A stretch of DNA of 15,749 nucleotides. Source: JAMLIN01 sp041676645 (lineage in GTDB: Bacteria > Pseudomonadota > Gammaproteobacteria > Burkholderiales > Burkholderiaceae_E). Each line of letters begins with the position of its first letter. The first letter of the stretch is position 1. Location: NCBI GenBank assembly GCA_041676645.1, contig JBAYRO010000077.1, forward strand, positions 1-15,749, in the 5' to 3' direction. Below, piece after piece: positions 14,101 to 15,749 of this stretch. A program made the position numbers and the translations under genes. Below the pieces are notes generated by a model. The model had not been told where the DNA came from, ran no database searches, and saw nothing but the letters and a program-made list of their open reading frames with translations.

Positions 14101-15525
14101 CATTTCGTGCTGGGCGATCATCTCGGCACCCCGGCGATGCTCACCGATGCCGCCGGTACGCCGGTCTGGTCGGGTCGTGTCGGCGCCTTCGGCGGGCTCG
14201 ATTCGCAGCGGGGCGCGCTGCGCCAGCCGCTGCGGCTGCCGGGCCAGGTCGCCGATCCCGGGACGGGCCTGTCGGACAACTACCAGCGCAGCTACGATCC
14301 CCTGGCCGGCCGCTATCTCGAGCCCGATCCGCTCGGCATCGCCGGTGGTCGCAACGCCTACGCCTATGCGGCGGGCGATCCGCTCACCGGCGCCGACCCG
14401 CTGGGGCTGGTGCTCTTCGCCTTCGACGGTACGGGCAACACGCCCGAATCCCTCACCAACGTCTGGCTGATGTCACAGCAGTACGACAGCTACGACGAAT
14501 ACGATCGCCAGGCCCAGATCGACGAGCGCAGCTTCTATGTCCAGGGCGTCGGCACCCAGGGCGGCATACGCGACAACATGCTGGTCGGTGGAATGCTCGC
14601 GCTGCAGCTCGAGGCCCGGGTCGAGCTGCAGCTCGATCGCCTCGATGCCTATGTCCGCGACCGGCTCGGCTATTACCTCGATGCCGGCGCGACGATCGGT
14701 CCCGAATCGCCCCTGCAGTTCGATATCGACGTGGTCGGCTTCTCGCGCGGCGCGGCCGCTGCGCGCGACTTCGCCAACCAGGTCCTGCGCCGGCGCGACA
14801 ACGGCTACTACCGGGAACTCGTCGACGGCGGCTGCGTCTCCATCGACATCCGCTTCCTCGGCCTGTTCGATACCGTGCTGAGCACGCACATCGGCGACTT
14901 CGAGCTCGGCATCCCCGAGGCCGTCGGCCATGCCGCGAGCCTCATCGCCGCCAACGAACATCGTCGCGCCTTTCCGCTCGAATCCATCTTTTCCTCGGCT
15001 GATGCCCGCGGCTTCGCAAGCAATCGCGTCGAAGTCTCGCTGCTCGGCGCGCATGCCGATGTCGGGGGCGGCTATGCCTGCACCGATCCAAACGCCTGCG
15101 ACGGCGGCGATCTTTCCGACATCGCACTGCTCTGGATGCGCGAGCAGGCGGCCGCCCAGGGCGTCGCCTTCCTTCCGCTGCCGCCGCGGCACCAGCGCAT
15201 CGACGTGCCCGTGCTGCACGACGAAACCTCGTCCTACCTGTTCTTCGATCCCGACCCGCTGGCCGATCGCGAGGTGCGCTACCACGCCGCCTCGCGCACC
15301 GATCCGCAAACCGAGGACCTGCCGCGCGAAGCCACGGCGCCCGCTCAGCCGAGTCGCGAGTCCATCACCGACGGCATGAGCGCCGAGCGGGCCGTCGAGT
15401 TCATACGCTACGACCCGGTGGCGCGGCCCGGCCGTGTCGGCGAGGTCGACCTCTTCGCCTATGCCGAATGGCTGCGCGAGGAACTCGGCCTCGTGATCGA
15501 CATCGACGCCGGGGATGCGCCATGA
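11173..15525 (+). CDS. RHS-repeat polymorphic toxin with C-terminal DUF2235/Tle1-like lipase domain
   Basis: The product has 1450 residues. A basic N-terminus and hydrophobic stretch ending LAAQP form a Sec signal (cleavage near 36). A DUF6531-like start module follows (GNPVDLATGAKYERR; FVFSRHFTGDG; LGPGWRHGFDTRL), then many YD/GRL repeats (about 200-950) and the RHS core end RSYDPLAGRYLEPDPLG to DPLGL (1075-1079), where RHS toxins are typically self-cleaved. The remaining 370 residues are an alpha/beta-hydrolase of the DUF2235 type: FAFDGTGN (1082-1089), nucleophile S1191 in GFSRG, D1233 in GLFDTV and H1294 in GAHADVGGGY. These match the Ser-Asp-His layout of Tle1 phospholipase effectors. 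It should hydrolyse membrane phospholipids of rivals. No PAAR or VgrG domain is present, so the export route is unclear. GTGGGGGC precedes the ATG. Confidence 0.9.
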   Translation: MDRTHAIAALRARSHRARLSAILLAALAILPMGLAAQPCPPADGAPGAAGEIASCEQSEPASLPPDGPAMGLGNPVDLATGAKYERRVDIALADTSRLPGVGGDVARALALQPGLPFVFSRHFTGDGNDRGLGPGWRHGFDTRLAFRGGSRPRLQILQADGRRIRFEHAAGGRFEPARPVDGVVLALAGGGWQWRWPNGRRLGFDAAGRLQRIGAVNGDHLVLRYAGGRLAEVRDRGGRRLSMRWREGRLVAVEIPGSGRVAFGFDEAGRLASARAPDGGVERYWYEDPAGPNRLTGAGPSQGVRSRFAYDAAGRVVRSLAAGLAATGELRLDYTTDAPGAGGRTRVRGPRGEASYAWQRVGPDGIARLVGASGTACRRCPSTGMQWQWDPQGRLVAAGGLRYRYDDSGRLIAIEGTGALQTRRYPGPGQPGASVPVELVQPSVAPGRQRKARITTDAEGRIITIDEAGFAPTARPVARHIRLRYHPAAAPDEPVAGRLAAIDRLDPRDPRRVLASIELRYDARGWLVGTSGPGDAFHEIRRDAIGAPIPDPAPGRPGEPDLDRPADSMSPAGDHRLGPALLPPGLVLARHGERVRIDASGRVAREHYDDLGRLVRRDDPRIGVVDYKHDALDRLVGIAWQDGTRWSFRHDAAGRPREIVQAGRGERVVSRIRWQGGHAVRIEHPAQSSRAEYDAAGRLLEIEHELLGSRHRQSFTHDAAGRLLTRRLPDGSRLRHEYDARGRPIALHWTPPGGSEQLLVDQARYRAGRITSFRLGGRIEQRRAFDASGRLAILAWAGRPDYPRWRFHWRGDGRLAGIDSATDSRRFAWDRRGRLLVDERHEAGGEIRREFFAWGPAGDPLAQRDPDGHTRRIDVAGAPAGAGLPARHRGMRLDYGSQRRIRSIGVDGRTLARHRYNALGERVVREAAGERRGYLYHRRQLLAETDGAGRLRRTWLHWQGRVIGFLEHAPGAAPRLHFVLGDHLGTPAMLTDAAGTPVWSGRVGAFGGLDSQRGALRQPLRLPGQVADPGTGLSDNYQRSYDPLAGRYLEPDPLGIAGGRNAYAYAAGDPLTGADPLGLVLFAFDGTGNTPESLTNVWLMSQQYDSYDEYDRQAQIDERSFYVQGVGTQGGIRDNMLVGGMLALQLEARVELQLDRLDAYVRDRLGYYLDAGATIGPESPLQFDIDVVGFSRGAAAARDFANQVLRRRDNGYYRELVDGGCVSIDIRFLGLFDTVLSTHIGDFELGIPEAVGHAASLIAANEHRRAFPLESIFSSADARGFASNRVEVSLLGAHADVGGGYACTDPNACDGGDLSDIALLWMREQAAAQGVAFLPLPPRHQRIDVPVLHDETSSYLFFDPDPLADREVRYHAASRTDPQTEDLPREATAPAQPSRESITDGMSAERAVEFIRYDPVARPGRVGEVDLFAYAEWLREELGLVIDIDAGDAP

Positions 15526-15749
15526 TCGCGGCCATCGGGATCGCCTGTCTGCTCGCCTGGCTGTCCCCCATCCAGCCCGCCATGGCCGGCGGTCCGCCGG
15601 GGCCGGCTTCACCCTTGTCGACGGGGGGCGACAAGGCGGCCTACGCGGCCTGGAACGCCAATGGCGAACGATGGATCTACGGCGTGGAGCTGCGTGACGC
15701 CGACACCGGCCGCCTGCTCACCTCGGCTTCGCGCAGCGCCCCCTGGGCC
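15522..15749 (+). CDS. Exported small protein, candidate immunity to the RHS lipase (partial)
   Basis: The frame stays open from this ATG to the window end, 76 codons. The start overlaps the RHS stop as ATGA, which implies translational coupling. Residues 1-22 form a signal peptide, a hydrophobic core followed by PAMAG, so the protein should enter the periplasm. The mature part (DKAAYAAWNANGERWIYGVE) is not a family I can name. Immunity proteins for Tle1-type lipases are usually periplasmic or lipidated and encoded next to the toxin, so immunity is the natural hypothesis; adhesion or chaperone roles are alternatives. The C-terminus is outside the window. Confidence 0.75.
   Translation, partial: MIAAIGIACLLAWLSPIQPAMAGGPPGPASPLSTGGDKAAYAAWNANGERWIYGVELRDADTGRLLTSASRSAPWA

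Noticed and set aside
10321..14121. A 1266-codon open frame on the minus strand opposite the RHS, cyanase and ATPase genes
   Set aside because: It crosses three well-supported genes on the other strand, has low-complexity Ala/Gly/Arg/Pro-rich content and no recognisable domain. It is the expected shadow of GC-biased codon use.
11700..14330. Recurrent gccggccg-type words in the RHS gene as DNA repeats
   Set aside because: They encode the degenerate AGRL/DAAGRL motifs of the RHS/YD protein repeats and are not separate DNA repeats or a CRISPR array.

Overview
The window is about 15.7 kb of very GC-rich, tightly packed bacterial DNA. Codon use is strongly GC-biased, adjacent genes often overlap as ATGA, and starts have Shine-Dalgarno sites. 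A Tat-exported NrtA/CmpA-type binding protein, a sigma-54 promoter, a PQQ-type dehydrogenase and an RHS toxin together suggest a proteobacterium, plausibly a betaproteobacterium. No rRNA or other marker gene is present, so this placement is inference.

Layout. (1) Positions 1-3036, minus strand: a four-gene operon whose members overlap by ATGA at all three junctions. In transcription order it encodes a RuBisCO-like protein, a small cupin, an atypical crotonase (enoyl-CoA hydratase/isomerase family) and a PQQ-dependent aldose-type dehydrogenase cut by the window edge. An RLP-cupin pair recalls the methylthioadenosine-isoprenoid shunt of Rhodospirillum rubrum. However, the RLP here has a KDDH rather than KDDE metal site, and the crotonase and PQQ enzyme are not part of that pathway. 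This is the best candidate for an undescribed pathway. (2) 3150-4505, plus: a MATE efflux pump, divergent from the operon. (3) 4541-5247, plus: a Phd/YefM-PIN toxin-antitoxin pair with an AT-rich operator-like leader. (4) 5293-7086, minus: a small gene group encoding a 2-hydroxychromene-2-carboxylate isomerase-like DsbA-fold protein, a DUF4256 protein, a decayed GFA-family gene and a PaaI-type thioesterase. (5) 7232-11076, plus: a cyanate utilisation operon. It has two NtrC-like sites and a textbook sigma-54 promoter, followed by a Tat-exported binding protein, a permease, an ATPase and cyanase. Together they import cyanate and convert it with bicarbonate to ammonia and CO2, apparently under nitrogen control. 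(6) 11173-15749, plus: a 1450-residue RHS protein with an N-terminal Sec signal and a C-terminal DUF2235/Tle1-like lipase domain. It overlaps by ATGA a short gene with a signal peptide, cut by the window end, that is the likely immunity gene.

No tRNA, rRNA, CRISPR array, insertion sequence or attachment site was recognised. Large antisense open frames, including one of over 3.8 kb opposite the RHS gene, are shadows produced by GC-biased codon use.
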